DNA of 64,000 bases from Streptomyces sp. NBC_01283 (GTDB lineage: Bacteria > Actinomycetota > Actinomycetes > Streptomycetales > Streptomycetaceae), in the NCBI RefSeq assembly GCF_041435335.1, contig NZ_CP108430.1, positions 4,805,501-4,869,500 on the forward strand. Direction: 5' to 3'. Below, one piece after another: positions 36,702 to 44,489 of the stretch. Position 1 is the first letter of the stretch; each line of letters opens with the position of its first letter. Under the pieces are notes generated by a model. The model did not search any database, had not been told where the DNA came from, and saw only the letters and a list, made by a program, of their open reading frames with translations. The translations under genes were made by a program, and so were the position numbers.

Positions 36702-38228
36702 GTGCCACGTGGTGACGGTCGACTCAATCATGATCTGCTCCCCGGCGAGAAAGGCCCCCAGGACGCTTGCGGCGTCTTCGGTGTCTGGGCTCCGGGTGAA
36801 GAGGTCGCCAAGCTCACTTACTTCGGGCTGTACGCCCTCCAGCATCGAGGCCAGGAGTCCGCGGGAATCGCGGTCAGCAACGGCTCCCAGATCCTTGTCT
36901 TCAAGGACATGGGGCTCGTCTCCCAGGTCTTCGACGAGACTTCCCTCAGCTCGCTCCAGGGTCATATCGCGGTCGGTCACGCCCGCTACTCGACCACCGG
37001 AGCCTCCGTCTGGGAGAACGCCCAGCCGACGTTCCGTGCCACCGCGCACGGCTCGATCGCGCTCGGGCACAACGGAAATCTCGTCAACACGGCCCAGCTC
37101 GCCGAGCTGGTCGCCGCCCTGCCCAAGGAGAACGGCCGCGCGACCCAGGTCGCGGCGACCAACGACACCGACCTGGTGACGGCTCTCCTCGCCGGCCAGG
37201 TGGACGACGACGGCAAGCCCCTCACCATCGAGGAAGCGGCCACCAAGGTCCTCCCGGAGGTCCGGGGCGCCTTCTCCCTCGTCTTCATGAACGAGCACAC
37301 GCTGTACGCGGCCCGCGACCCGCAGGGCATCCGCCCGCTGGTCCTCGGCCGCCTGGAGCGCGGCTGGGTCGTCGCCTCGGAGTCCGCCGCTCTCGACATC
37401 TGCGGCGCCAGCTTCGTCCGCGAGGTCGAGCCCGGCGAGTTCATCGCGGTCGACGAGAACGGACTGCGAACGTCCCGATTCGCTGAAGCGAAGCCCAAGG
37501 GCTGTGTCTTCGAATACGTCTATCTGGCGCGTCCCGACACGGACATCGCCGGCCGGAACGTCTACCTCTCGCGCGTCGAGATGGGCCGGAAACTCGCCGA
37601 GGAAGCTCCCGCCGAGGCCGACCTCGTCATAGCGACCCCGGAGTCCGGAACGCCCGCCGCGGTCGGTTACGCGGAAGCCTCCGGCATCCCCTTCGGCGTC
37701 GGCCTGGTGAAGAACGCCTACGTGGGCCGGACCTTCATCCAGCCCTCGCAGACGATCCGCCAGCTCGGCATCCGTCTCAAGCTGAACCCCCTCAAGGAAG
37801 TCATCAAGGGCAAGCGTCTTGTCGTCGTCGACGACTCGATCGTGCGCGGCAACACCCAGCGCGCCCTGGTCAAGATGCTCCGCGAGGCCGGGGCCGCCGA
37901 GATCCACATCCGGATCTCGTCCCCGCCCGTGAAGTGGCCCTGCTTCTTCGGCATCGACTTCGCGACCCGCGCGGAGCTCATCGCCAACGGCATGACGATC
38001 GACGAGATCGCCAAGTCCATGGGCGCCGACTCCCTCTCGTACATCTCCATCGACGGCATGATCGAGGCCACGACCATCGACAAGCCGAACCTGTGCCGCG
38101 CCTGCTTCGACGGCGTGTACCCGATGGACCTCCCCGACCCCGAGCTGCTCGGCAAGCAGCTCCTGGAGACGGAGCTGGCCGCCGGTCCGGCGTCCACGGC
38201 AGCGGCCGACGCGATCCGTCGCCCGTAA
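36702..38228 (+). CDS. purF: amidophosphoribosyltransferase
   Basis: 508 residues from GTG 36702. It makes phosphoribosylamine from PRPP and glutamine, the committed step of purine synthesis. A short propeptide (MPRGDGRLNHDLLPGEKG) precedes the N-terminal nucleophile Cys23 (QDACGVFGVW). The PRPP loop is VVVDDSIVRGNTQR. Cysteines in GCVFEY, PCFFGID and NLCRACFDG match the Fe-S binding positions of the Bacillus-type enzyme. purM follows after 37 bp, forming a purFM operon. Confidence 0.96.
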   Translation: MPRGDGRLNHDLLPGEKGPQDACGVFGVWAPGEEVAKLTYFGLYALQHRGQESAGIAVSNGSQILVFKDMGLVSQVFDETSLSSLQGHIAVGHARYSTTGASVWENAQPTFRATAHGSIALGHNGNLVNTAQLAELVAALPKENGRATQVAATNDTDLVTALLAGQVDDDGKPLTIEEAATKVLPEVRGAFSLVFMNEHTLYAARDPQGIRPLVLGRLERGWVVASESAALDICGASFVREVEPGEFIAVDENGLRTSRFAEAKPKGCVFEYVYLARPDTDIAGRNVYLSRVEMGRKLAEEAPAEADLVIATPESGTPAAVGYAEASGIPFGVGLVKNAYVGRTFIQPSQTIRQLGIRLKLNPLKEVIKGKRLVVVDDSIVRGNTQRALVKMLREAGAAEIHIRISSPPVKWPCFFGIDFATRAELIANGMTIDEIAKSMGADSLSYISIDGMIEATTIDKPNLCRACFDGVYPMDLPDPELLGKQLLETELAAGPASTAAADAIRRP

Positions 38229-38265
38229 GCCACCCGTAGTAACGACACGAAAGCTCTCATCCCCC

Positions 38266-39333
38266 ATGCCTGAGACCACCGGTGCCAGCTACGCCTCCGC
38301 AGGCGTCGACATTGAAGCGGGCGACCGCGCCGTCGAGCTGATGAAGGAGTGGGTGAAGAAGACGAAGCGCCCCGAGGTCCTCGGCGGCATCGGCGGCTTC
38401 GCCGGACTCTTCGACGCCTCCGCCCTCAAGCGCTTCGAGCGCCCCCTGCTCGCCTCCGCCACCGACGGCGTCGGCACGAAGGTCGACGTGGCCCGCCAGC
38501 TCGGCGTGTACGACACCATCGGGCACGACCTGGTCGCGATGGTCATGGACGACATCGTGGTGTGCGGCGCCGAGCCGCTCTTCATGACCGACTACATCTG
38601 CGTCGGCAAGGTCCACCCCGAGCGTGTCGCGGCCATCGTGAAGGGCATCGCCGAGGGCTGCGTCCTCGCCGGCTGCGCCCTCATCGGCGGCGAGACCGCC
38701 GAGCACCCGGGTCTCCTCGGCCCCGACGACTTCGACGTCGCGGGCGCCGGTACGGGCGCGGTCGAGGCCGACCGCGTGCTCGGCCCGGATCGCATCCGTA
38801 AGGGTGACGCGGTGATCGCCATGGCGGCCTCCGGCCTTCACTCGAACGGGTACTCGCTCGTCCGGCACGTGGTCTTCGACCGCGCGGGCTGGTCCCTGGA
38901 CCGCCAGGTCGAGGAGTTCGGCCGCACGCTCGGCGAGGAGCTCCTGGAGCCCACCAAGATCTACTCCCTGGACTGCCTGGCGCTCACCCGCACCACGGAC
39001 GTCCACGCCTTCAGCCACATCACGGGCGGCGGTCTCGCGGCGAACCTGGGCCGGGTCATCCCGGACGGTCTGCACGCGATCGTCGACCGTGGGACGTGGA
39101 CGCCCGGCGCGGTCTTCGACGTGGTCGGCAAGGCCGGTCAGGTCGAGCGCCTGGAGCTGGAGAAGACGCTGAACATGGGCGTCGGCATGATGGCGATCGT
39201 CCCCGAGGAGTCCGCCGACGCGGCCCTCACGACCCTCGCGGACCGCGGTGTGGACGCCTGGATCGCCGGTGAGATCACCGAGCGCGGCGACCACGCGACG
39301 GGCGCAGAGCTCATCGGTGACTACGCGAAGTAG
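38266..39333 (+). CDS. purM: AIR synthetase (phosphoribosylformylglycinamidine cyclo-ligase)
   Basis: 355 residues. It closes the imidazole ring of AIR using ATP. Motifs seen: GGFAGLFD, ATDGVGTKVDVARQL, GHDLVAMVMDDIVVCGAEPL, LIGGETAEHPG, VIAMAASGLHSNGYSLVR and HITGGGLAANLGRV. All are in family order and length is normal. It is co-transcribed with purF and ends before a terminator. Confidence 0.97.
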   Translation: MPETTGASYASAGVDIEAGDRAVELMKEWVKKTKRPEVLGGIGGFAGLFDASALKRFERPLLASATDGVGTKVDVARQLGVYDTIGHDLVAMVMDDIVVCGAEPLFMTDYICVGKVHPERVAAIVKGIAEGCVLAGCALIGGETAEHPGLLGPDDFDVAGAGTGAVEADRVLGPDRIRKGDAVIAMAASGLHSNGYSLVRHVVFDRAGWSLDRQVEEFGRTLGEELLEPTKIYSLDCLALTRTTDVHAFSHITGGGLAANLGRVIPDGLHAIVDRGTWTPGAVFDVVGKAGQVERLELEKTLNMGVGMMAIVPEESADAALTTLADRGVDAWIAGEITERGDHATGAELIGDYAK

Positions 39334-39376
39334 GCCCGTGCGGCAGCCTGCGGGGCAGTCCTCAGGGCAGCACAAA

Positions 39377-39411
39377 ACCCGGTCCGGTGTGGTGACCACC
39401 CCGGACCGGGT
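39377..39411 (+). terminator. terminator after purFM
   Basis: An 11-bp inverted repeat ACCCGGTCCGG / CCGGACCGGGT around a 13-nt loop, 43 bp after the purM stop; it also faces the convergent DUF3073 gene. Confidence 0.75.
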
Positions 39412-39467
39412 GAGGTGCAGTTGCTACGAGAACTGCGAATACTGCAGGTGCTGCGAATGCAACGAGG

Positions 39468-39725
39468 TCAAGCGCCGCGGCGCTGCGACGAAGGCCCGGA
39501 CTCGTCGGCGGAGTCCTCGTCATCGTCGTCGTTGTACACGTCCGCGTACTGGGCGTACGGGTCGTCTTCCTCGTCGTCGTCCTCGAACGGCTCGCCATTC
39601 GGCGGCTGTTGCGAAGTCGAAGCGCCCAGCTCATTGGCCAGGCGCGAGAGGTCAGTCCCGCCGCTGCTGTACTTCAGCTGGCGGGCGACCTTCGTCTGCT
39701 TGGCCTTTGCCCGGCCGCGCCCCAT
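39468..39725 (-). CDS. DUF3073 family small protein
   Basis: 85 residues from ATG 39725 with GAGGGGGTC upstream; the frame reads further 5' but without homology. Basic start MGRGRAKAKQTKVARQLKYS and the conserved SGGTDLSRLANELG, then an Asp/Glu-rich stretch (DDDEEDDPYAQYADVYNDDD) are typical of this actinobacterial family of unknown function. The charge polarity, basic N-terminus and acidic C-terminus, suggests nucleic-acid or protein binding. The 290-bp gap to vdh contains AT-rich CAACTGCGATTTTAACC, probably promoter DNA. Confidence 0.85.
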   Translation of the reverse strand: MGRGRAKAKQTKVARQLKYSSGGTDLSRLANELGASTSQQPPNGEPFEDDDEEDDPYAQYADVYNDDDDEDSADESGPSSQRRGA

Positions 39726-40015
39726 GGCTCGACCCCCTCGGATATGGGGCTTGGTGACCCCAGAGTCTTGACACGCGTTCATGATCAGGAACGGGCTCTC
39801 CGTGGAGAGGCCGGTCCGTAGGGCTTCCACGGTACCTGCTCCTGCGGCCATACGGTACGTCGCCCGCAGGACGCGCCTAAGCGCAGAACCGGCGAGGAGC
39901 CCTGTCCTCGCTGGTCAACTGCGATTTTAACCTCTTCTTGTCGGGCGACCCGCCGACGGGGGTGAGTCTTGTCTCTCGCGCACGTCGGCGGGGCCCTTTC
40001 ACGGCACCTGCGGGG

Positions 40016-41098
40016 TCAGCGGAGGCGGGCCTCCGCCATCCGCTGCTCGGCGATCCTGTCGGCCGCCGCGGCCGGCGGAATACCGTCTTCCTTCGCACGA
40101 GCGAATATGGCAAGAGTGGTGTCGAAGATCTTCGACGCCTTCGCCTTGCACCGGTCGAAGTCGAAGCCGTGCAGTTCGTCGGCGACCTGGATCACGCCGC
40201 CGGCGTTCACCACGTAGTCGGGCGCGTAGAGGATCCCGCGGTCGGCGAGGTCCTTCTCCACACCGGGGTGCTCCAGCTGGTTGTTGGCGGCGCCGCAGAC
40301 CACCTTGGCGGTGAGCACCGGCACGGACTGGTCGTTCAGGGCGCCGCCCAGCGCGCAGGGGGCGTACACGTCGAGGCCCTCGACCCGGATCAGCGCCTCG
40401 GTGTCGGCGACGGCCGTCACGGAGGGGTGCTTGTGGGTGACCCGGGTGACGGACTCCTCGCGGACATCGGTGATCACGACCTCGGCGCCGTCCTCCAGGA
40501 GGTGCTCGACGAGGTGGTGGCCGACCTTGCCGACGCCCGCGACGCCGACCTTGCGGCCGCGCAGCGACGGGTCGCCCCACAGGTGCTGGGCGCTGGCCCG
40601 CATGCCCTGGAAGACACCGAACGCGGTGAGCACGGAGGAGTCGCCAGCGCCGCCGTTCTCGGGGGAGCGGCCGGTCGTCCAGCGGCACTCGCGCGCGACG
40701 ACGTCCATGTCCGCGACGTAGGTGCCGACGTCGCACGCCGTGACGTAGCGGCCGCCGAGCGAGGCCACGAAGCGGCCGTAGGCGAGGAGCAGCTCCTCGC
40801 TCTTGATCTGCTCCGGGTCGCCGATGATCACGGCCTTGCCGCCGCCGTGGTCGAGACCGGCCATGGCGTTCTTGTACGACATCCCGCGCGCGAGGTTCAG
40901 CGCGTCCGCGACGGCCGCTTCCTCGCTCGCGTACGGATAGAAGCGGGTGCCGCCGAGGGCCGGGCCCAGGGCGGTGGAGTGGATGGCGATGACGGCCTTG
41001 AGGCCGCTGGCACGGTCCTGGCAGAGCACTACTTGCTCATGGCCCCCCTGGTCCGAGTGGAACAGGGTGTGCAGGACGCCGTTGTCTGCTTCGGTCAC
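40016..41098 (-). CDS. vdh: valine dehydrogenase (branched-chain amino acid dehydrogenase)
   Basis: 360 residues. It oxidatively deaminates valine (and leucine/isoleucine) to the oxo acid with NAD+, supplying branched precursors for macrolides and fatty acids. Substrate-site lysines are in [17 protein letters not shown] (Lys76, Lys88). The Rossmann motif is [12 protein letters not shown], and [20 protein letters not shown] and [18 protein letters not shown] are conserved. The sequence matches my memory of the S. coelicolor enzyme closely. It is divergent from the 300-aa gene next door. Confidence 0.95.
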   Translation of the reverse strand: MTEADNGVLHTLFHSDQGGHEQVVLCQDRASGLKAVIAIHSTALGPALGGTRFYPYASEEAAVADALNLARGMSYKNAMAGLDHGGGKAVIIGDPEQIKSEELLLAYGRFVASLGGRYVTACDVGTYVADMDVVARECRWTTGRSPENGGAGDSSVLTAFGVFQGMRASAQHLWGDPSLRGRKVGVAGVGKVGHHLVEHLLEDGAEVVITDVREESVTRVTHKHPSVTAVADTEALIRVEGLDVYAPCALGGALNDQSVPVLTAKVVCGAANNQLEHPGVEKDLADRGILYAPDYVVNAGGVIQVADELHGFDFDRCKAKASKIFDTTLAIFARAKEDGIPPAAAADRIAEQRMAEARLR

Positions 41099-41307
41099 TG
41101 TGGTGACTCCCGGTCAAGTGGCGGCGGTTGGGCGGACGCCCGTGCGGGTGGCGGGGCCCGTTGGGCATGAGACTAGAGCCTGGAAGAACCCGGTGGCCGC
41201 GCAGTGCCGAGGATCACCCTCTACCGGCGCAGCGACCGGTACGGCGGAGTTCGGCCATGGCACGATTTGCAGTGTTTTCCAGCCGGTACGCGGGGGAGGG
41301 AGCAGCC

Positions 41308-42210
41308 GTGCCCAAGGTCTCTTCGTTGGTCGTTCCATACGCGTCCTACTTGCGCGTCTATGAGCCCCTCGCCGCTTTCCCGGAGCCCGAGCGCGGCCAT
41401 TGGGCCCGCTACGCGCGACGTACCGACCGCCCCTCGTACCAGGACGAACTCCGCCGCTCGCTGGCCGACTTGCTGCCCACCCCGCCGGTTCCCGTGCCGG
41501 TGCACGAGAGCAGCGACGCGTTCGTGGTGGAGGCCGACGGAGTGGTGTGCGTCTGCCCCTGGCGCACCCGGCTGCGCGGCTGGCAGGCCCTGGGGGAGCT
41601 GTCGGGGCAGCTGCCGACGCCGGTCCTCGACGCGGTCCTGCCGCCGGTGGTGCGCCGCCAGACGGCCGCGGACTACGAACAGTGGCTCGCCCGGAACCCT
41701 GACGCGCGCCCCTGGATCCGTACGTCGACGTGGCAGGTGCCGCTGAACTGGTTCGTGCTCGTCTCGGACAAGGAGCGTCAGTTCGAGAAGGGTTACGAGA
41801 AGAGGGGCGACGGGGACGACGCGGGGTCCGAGGCCACCGAGGGGGAGGAGGCGGCGGTGCCCTGCGCGCCCGTCCTCCGCTACCGCACACCGATGGTGCA
41901 GGCCCGGCGCAGGGTGGCCCGCGGGCTCAGGACGCTGCGGGACACCCTCGACGACGGACCGCTCGTCGAGGGGCTGACGGACGTGGGCCGGTGGCTGGAG
42001 GAGTTCCATCCGCGCTCCCTGGTGGAGCTCGACTACGGCGGGCTCGTGCACGCCCTGTCCGAGGAGCAGCTCGCCGACGACCACTCGGCGGCGGACGTGG
42101 CGGAGGGAATCGAGGCGCTGCGCAACGGCGACGGCGCGGGGGCCGGCGAGGCGTATGCGAGGCTCATGGAGCGATGGAGGGCGGTCCGGGACCGCCAGTT
42201 CTCGAACTGA
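41308..42210 (+). CDS. conserved streptomycete hypothetical protein
   Basis: 300 residues from GTG 41308, with GGGAGGGAG upstream; ATG 41257 is in frame without a clear site. Residues seen: VPYASYLRVYEPLAAFPEPE at the start, VVCVCPWRTRLRGWQALGEL in the middle, and a helical C-terminus (EGIEALRNGDGAGAGEAYARL). No catalytic motif is recognised. It is conserved in this position between vdh and bldC in streptomycetes as far as I recall. The stop codon lies inside the first unit of a 23-bp tandem repeat. Confidence 0.72.
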   Translation: MPKVSSLVVPYASYLRVYEPLAAFPEPERGHWARYARRTDRPSYQDELRRSLADLLPTPPVPVPVHESSDAFVVEADGVVCVCPWRTRLRGWQALGELSGQLPTPVLDAVLPPVVRRQTAADYEQWLARNPDARPWIRTSTWQVPLNWFVLVSDKERQFEKGYEKRGDGDDAGSEATEGEEAAVPCAPVLRYRTPMVQARRRVARGLRTLRDTLDDGPLVEGLTDVGRWLEEFHPRSLVELDYGGLVHALSEEQLADDHSAADVAEGIEALRNGDGAGAGEAYARLMERWRAVRDRQFSN

Positions 42211-42256
42211 ACGTCGGCCGGTCCTCGAACTGAGCGTCGGTCTGTTCTCGAACTGA
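42201..42256 (+). repeat. three 23-bp tandem repeats at a gene 3' end
   Basis: CTCGAACTGA recurs at 42201, 42224 and 42247, with flanks TT/TC..A/GCGTCGG. The first copy contains the stop codon of the 300-aa gene (TCG AAC TGA); the other two lie behind it. Confidence 0.85.
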
Positions 42257-42744
42257 ACGTCATCCAGGCGCGCGTGGGCCATCCCTACGTGTCGCCTACA
42301 CGGGACGTAGGTCCCGATCCGGGCTTTTGTGTCAAGCGTGACGGACCGCACTTACTGGGCTCTTGCGCCCATCGCCCCCCCTCGTGCCAAAATAGGACAA
42401 GGAGTCCGGGGAGGGCTCCTTCCGTCCATGTTCGGGCGGAATGCTCGACATTGCACGCTATGGGGGGTCTGTCGACTCCTGATCGCTCTGTGACTGATCG
42501 TCACTGTGGCGTGACTGTCCGCTATGGCATGGTCCATCGGCTTCCGTCGCTGATAGACACCTGGGAGGGCAATTCCATCGGTTTGGCCGACGTGGCTGGA
42601 CGGATGGTGTAGTTGTAGTGCCGAGGACAAGCCGTTCGTCCTATAACCGACTCGACTCGCGTCCGCCATTTCGGGCAACGCGGGTCAAGGTGCAGAATTT
42701 AGAGGAATGAACCGAGAAGGTTCGGTTCTCCGAGGAGGCCGCTC
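42257..42744 (+). promoter_or_regulatory. long upstream region of bldC
   Basis: Nearly 490 bp with no supported gene; small frames occur in both directions but none shows family character. A 7-bp hairpin GAACCGA-GAAGGT-TCGGTTC (42709-42728) ends eight bases before the AGGAGG-like ribosome-binding site of bldC and could affect its translation. The region is less GC-rich than the neighbours, consistent with regulatory DNA of a developmental gene. Confidence 0.5.
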
Positions 42745-42951
42745 ATGACCGCTCGCACCCCTGATGCCGAGCCGCTGCTGACCCCGGCTGAGGTTGCCAC
42801 GATGTTCCGCGTCGACCCTAAGACGGTGACGCGATGGGCCAAGGCTGGCAAGCTCACGTCGATTCGCACGCTCGGCGGGCATCGCCGTTACCGCGAGGCC
42901 GAGGTCCGCGCACTGCTCGCGGGTATCCCGCAGCAGCGCAGCGAGGCCTGA
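42745..42951 (+). CDS. bldC: developmental regulator BldC
   Basis: 68 residues with a strong site (GAGGAGG) before ATG 42745. A single MerR-like winged-helix domain is seen: LLTPAEVATMFRVDPKTVTR WAKAGKL, then LGGHRRYREAEVRALL. There is no dimerisation helix. BldC binds direct repeats cooperatively and delays or times entry into sporulation, controlling many developmental and antibiotic genes. The sequence matches the known protein as I recall it. A strong T-tailed terminator lies 147 bp downstream. Confidence 0.97.
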   Translation: MTARTPDAEPLLTPAEVATMFRVDPKTVTRWAKAGKLTSIRTLGGHRRYREAEVRALLAGIPQQRSEA

Positions 42952-43097
42952 TTTACCGCATTACCGCAGTACCCGGACGAAAAGTACGTCCGCTGTCGGG
43001 TCCCCCAACCCGTCCGCACCGTCCGACCAACAGCTACACGCGACGCGGGTCCCGCCCCAACGGGCCCCACGCCTGAGCCTCATGGGTGAGTCGTTTC

Positions 43098-43138
43098 GAT
43101 CGCGCTGGACTCCGCCGGGTCCAGCGCGATCTTTTTTT
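43098..43138 (+). terminator. strong intrinsic terminator after bldC
   Basis: Perfect 13-bp stem GATCGCGCTGGAC / GTCCAGCGCGATC with an 8-nt loop and seven consecutive Ts, the most canonical terminator in the window. Confidence 0.95.
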
Positions 43139-43289
43139 GTGCACCCAGGAGGCCCTGGTGAGCGCCGCCGTGAGCGGGCTTGTTGGTCTCTGAGGAGTGC
43201 TGGGGCCGTCCTTTGGGGAGGCTGTGGTGGCGCCCTTCCGCCGGCCTTGTGCCGTCCGGGCGGACGATCGGCGGACACCGTGCCGGGTG

Positions 43290-43371
43290 GTGCAATTGCA
43301 CATATTAAATTGACCGGTTGTAGGACGGGTGTAAGTTCCGGGTTTTTCAAAACCACTTCGGTGACACCCGT
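43290..43371 (+). promoter_or_regulatory. AT-rich island with nested inverted repeats
   Basis: In the 43139-43491 gap. A 12-bp palindrome GTGCAATTGCAC (43290-43301) precedes TTGACC (43310) and TAAGTT (43332) at 16-bp spacing, a candidate promoter. Around it ACGGGTGT (43325) and ACACCCGT (43364) enclose GGTTTT-tc-AAAACC (43341-43354). No protein gene follows on this strand. An unannotated small RNA or an operator cluster is possible. Confidence 0.4.
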
Positions 43372-43491
43372 CACATGCCGTGTCCCTTGTTGCCCGCGAC
43401 ACCTCTGGGCTAGAGGGGATCCCGCAGGGCGCAGGGGAGTTGCCTACCCCTCACCCTCCCACCGCCGGGGTGGGCCGCGGGACGGCTTTGG

Positions 43492-43713
43492 TCACGCGTT
43501 CGGGGGACTTTCGTCCTCGCTCGGCTCGCAGCCGCCCTCACAGCCGCTCTGGGCGCCCGGAGAGGCGGCGGAGGAGGTCTCCAGGGCGAGCCGCTCCAGC
43601 CGGTGGCAGATCGGGCAGTGCCGGGTCAGATGGCGATAGCTCGTCGCCGCGGAGAGGTGGGCGCGCAGGAGAGCGCGGGTCTCGTGTCGTGCGGACGCCG
43701 CTGAAGCCGTCAT
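43492..43713 (-). CDS. small CxxC protein (DUF6274-like)
   Basis: 73 residues, ATG 43713 with a perfect GGAGGTG site. HETRALLRAHLSAATSYRHL is followed by TRHCPICHRLERLALE, whose C-x-x-C plus nearby His residues could bind zinc. The C-terminal third is Ser/Pro/Gly-rich. I recall such small proteins near bldC in other streptomycetes as a family of unknown function. Name is from memory; function unknown. Confidence 0.75.
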   Translation of the reverse strand: MTASAASARHETRALLRAHLSAATSYRHLTRHCPICHRLERLALETSSAASPGAQSGCEGGCEPSEDESPPNA

Positions 43714-43849
43714 ACGCCACCTCCAGATGAGGAGCCGGTCCCGCCCCGCTCCCTGCTGTCTAGGTACCGGCGGAATGTGACGCAGTCAAGACGCGGGGCA
43801 CACGAACGGGCCGCGTCCCAGGGGGATACGGCCCGTGTCGGCGTACGCA

Positions 43850-44319
43850 AGCAGGGCCGCGTCCGGCGAGCGGATGCGGCCGTGCTTGTTCGGCGGTCCT
43901 GACGGGATTTGCTGTGTCTGATTGCGGCTGCGCCGCGGGCGCGGCCTCCGCCTCGACAGGGTGGCGAGCGGGCGCGTGGGGCGGGATGTGAAGAAGGGCC
44001 GCGTCCGGCGAGCGGGTGCGGCTCTGCTTGTTCGGCGGTCCTGACGGGATTTGCTGTGTCTGATTGCGGCTGCGCCGCGGGCGCGGCCTCCGCCTCGACA
44101 GGGTGGCGAGCGGGCGCGTGGGGCGGGATGCGAAGAAGGGCCGCGTCCGGCGAGCGGGTGCGGCCCTGCTTGTTCGGCGGTCCTGACGGGATTTGCTGTG
44201 TCTGATTGCGGCTGCGCCGCGGGCGCGGCCTCCGCCTCGACAGGGTGGCGAGCGGGCGCGTGGGGCGGGATGCGAAGAAGGGCCGCAACCGGCGAGCGGG
44301 TGCGGCCCTTCTTTTACTG
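43850..44319. repeat. 142-bp tandem repeats derived from the tRNA-Asp 3' part
   Basis: GGTCCTGACGGGATTT (the rc of the tRNA-Asp 3' end) begins at 43895, 44037, 44179 and finally 44321, where it is the real gene: exactly 142 bp each. Each degenerate unit also carries GCGGCCTCCGCCTCGACAGG, two mismatches from the tRNA anticodon arm, and a hairpin like the tRNA's own terminator. A 24-bp expansion replaces the T-arm. The three degenerate units are nearly identical to each other. The remaining part of 43714-44319 shows no gene. Confidence 0.92.
44275..44313. terminator. terminator of tRNA-Asp
   Basis: Perfect 13-bp stem AAGAAGGGCCGCA / TGCGGCCCTTCTT with a 13-nt loop, directly beyond the tRNA 3' end. 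Weaker versions of this hairpin recur in each 142-bp unit. Confidence 0.85.
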
Positions 44320-44394
44320 CGGTCCTGACGGGATTTGAACCCGCGGCCTCCACCTTGACAGGGTGGCGAGCACTCCAAACTGCTCCACAGGACC
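44320..44394 (-). tRNA. tRNA-Asp (GTC), copy 1
   Basis: 75 nt, no encoded CCA. Acceptor GGTCCTG/CAGGACC, anticodon loop CTGTCAA (GUC), T-loop TTCAAAT. Identical over all 75 nt to the copy at 51964. Confidence 0.96.
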
Positions 44395-44489
44395 TTGCTT
44401 TGCGGCGCTGATTGCTGCGTTGCGCTGCGAGACGAAACTGTACAGCAGCCCTGGCCCGCCGGTCGAACTCGCTCTGCGTGAAGGTTCCG

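Noticed and set aside
42274..42612. 112-residue open frame upstream of bldC
   Set aside because: No ribosome-binding site, no homology that I recognise, weak codon bias and overlapping frames on the other strand.
43850..44319. CRISPR-like or IS-derived array
   Set aside because: No unique spacers, no transposase and no terminal inverted repeats; the unit is explained by tRNA-Asp similarity.
43710..44378. Open frames across the tRNA-Asp repeats in both directions
   Set aside because: Their repetitive peptides (for example RSPPCRGGGRARGAAAIRHS) are translations of tRNA-derived repeats, with no separate ribosome-binding sites or homology.
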